In this document: positions 6,192-7,034 of the stretch, piece by piece
How positions within the stretch are numbered: the first letter of the stretch is position 1
Layout of the letters: each line of letters starts with the position of its first letter
DNA from: Spirochaetales bacterium
GTDB lineage: Bacteria; Spirochaetota; Spirochaetia; Treponematales; Rectinemataceae
Direction: 5' to 3'
Assembly (NCBI GenBank): GCA_015657395.1
Contig: JADLKI010000011.1
Location: 182,093-189,126, forward strand
Length of the DNA: 7,034 nucleotides
Made by a program: the position numbers and the translations under genes
Notes under the pieces: generated by a model
The model's database searches: none
Told to the model about the DNA's origin: nothing
What the model saw: the letters and a program-made list of their open reading frames with translations, nothing else

Positions 6192-7032
6192 AACCTTTCA
6201 CGGAACCAACGGTAAGTCCTGAGATTATGTACCGGGATGCGAACAAATAAAAAATCAAGACGGGAATTGTCGATATGAATGCCCCGGCCATCAGGGGCCC
6301 CCAGGGGATAATATCGGCGACAATAGTGGCGGAAAGAGCCACCGTAATAGTTCTCTGCATTTTCTGATTGATTATGACGAGGGCATAAATGTATTCCGAC
6401 CAGCAGATTGTGAAAGAGAAAATGAGCGTGGACACGATTGTGGGATATGATACTGGCAGCACCACTTTGATGAGTGTCTGAATCCTCGACGCTCCGTCTA
6501 TCGCCGCTGCCTCTTCCATCTCCATGGGAAGACCCCTGAAAAATGTAATCATTACCCATGTCGCGTAGGGTATCGTCATCGTAGGATATACAAGGAACAA
6601 GCCATTCAGATTGTCAGAAAGTCCTATTTTGGAAAGAAAAATGAAAATGGGGATGAAGAGCACTGTGGAGGGAATGAGATACGTGACGAGAAAAATGTTT
6701 GGTATTATCTTTCGCCCCCGAATGGGAAGACGGGAGACGGCATACGCGGAGATGACCGATACAAATACAGTCAGAAATGAAACAATCAGTGAGACCTTAA
6801 CACTGTTGAACAGAGCGGGAGCAAACGCATAGTCCCTGAAAATGGCTACATAGTTGGACCATGCGAATTTTTTCGGCCAAAGCGTGGGTATGATGGTATA
6901 TATCTCTCCAAAGGATTTGAGTGACGTCACGAGCATCCAGTAAATCGGGAAAAGCGCAAAGAGCAGAAAAAATGCGAGCAATACATACCACACAGGAGTA
7001 ATGTGCTGCGCAGAGGCTCGCTTATATTTCAT
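6190..7032 (-). CDS. ABC sugar transporter permease, MalG type (second transporter)
   Basis: This 280-residue inner-membrane protein is one channel subunit of a second importer. The N-terminus is polar (M-K-Y-K-R-A-S-A-Q-H), followed by a hydrophobic helix ending in F-P-I-Y-W-M-L-V-T-S-L-K, the MalG hallmark. The ATPase-docking EAA loop is present: E174-A175-A176, G180 and V190-x-L192-P193. The ATG occupies 7032-7030 and the last two window bases read TG on this strand, so T-G-A-T-G is formed. This would fit an upstream gene stopping with TGA over this start, but that gene is outside the window. A MalF-type partner and a binding protein are expected just upstream. The permease is distinct from the MalG-type protein at 1740-2573 and is lower in G+C. 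It is followed directly by the dehydrogenase, which ties uptake to metabolism. Confidence 0.93.
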   Translation of the reverse strand: MKYKRASAQHITPVWYVLLAFFLLFALFPIYWMLVTSLKSFGEIYTIIPTLWPKKFAWSNYVAIFRDYAFAPALFNSVKVSLIVSFLTVFVSVISAYAVSRLPIRGRKIIPNIFLVTYLIPSTVLFIPIFIFLSKIGLSDNLNGLFLVYPTMTIPYATWVMITFFRGLPMEMEEAAAIDGASRIQTLIKVVLPVSYPTIVSTLIFSFTICWSEYIYALVIINQKMQRTITVALSATIVADIIPWGPLMAGAFISTIPVLIFYLFASRYIISGLTVGSVKG

Positions 7033-7034
7033 CA

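Overview
The window holds parts of two carbohydrate-type ABC-importer operons that converge on each other. All genes are bacterial in style: close spacing, Shine-Dalgarno sites and no introns. The left operon is clearly richer in G+C (about 58-67% in most lines I counted by hand) than the right part (about 40-50%). The taxon cannot be fixed from the sequence. A heterotroph with many sugar-type ABC importers is likely.

Left operon (+ strand, 1-3421): the 3' part of an extracellular solute-binding protein gene, then a MalF/UgpA-type permease, a MalG/UgpE-type permease and a glycerophosphodiester phosphodiesterase (GDPD)-family protein. The order resembles ugpB-A-E-(C)-Q, but no ATPase gene is present. 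A strong GC-rich hairpin (753-793) lies between the binding-protein gene and the first permease gene. It has no U-tract, so it looks like an mRNA-stabilising or processing element that would let the binding protein be made in excess over the permeases.

Right operon (- strand, read from 7032 down to 3431): a second MalG-type permease, a D-2-hydroxyacid dehydrogenase (CtBP-like), a DapA/NanA-superfamily class I aldolase and a GntR/FadR-family regulator. The permease ATG sits directly at the window edge. Its partner permease, binding protein and any ATPase are presumably upstream, outside the window. The content suggests a regulated catabolic unit for a sugar acid or keto-acid: uptake, a redox step on a 2-hydroxy/2-keto acid, and a Schiff-base aldolase that probably releases pyruvate. 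The substrate cannot be named.

The two operons end only 9 bp apart, with no clear terminator between them. The regulator's start is uncertain. A TTG start would add a 54-residue acidic extension overlapping the aldolase gene, whereas an ATG at 4174 gives the family's normal length and follows a good ribosome site and a possible promoter.

I found no RNA genes, mobile elements or CRISPR arrays. The most unusual points are the non-standard GDPD active site, the missing ATPases, the hairpin, and the aldolase/dehydrogenase/FadR set of unknown substrate.
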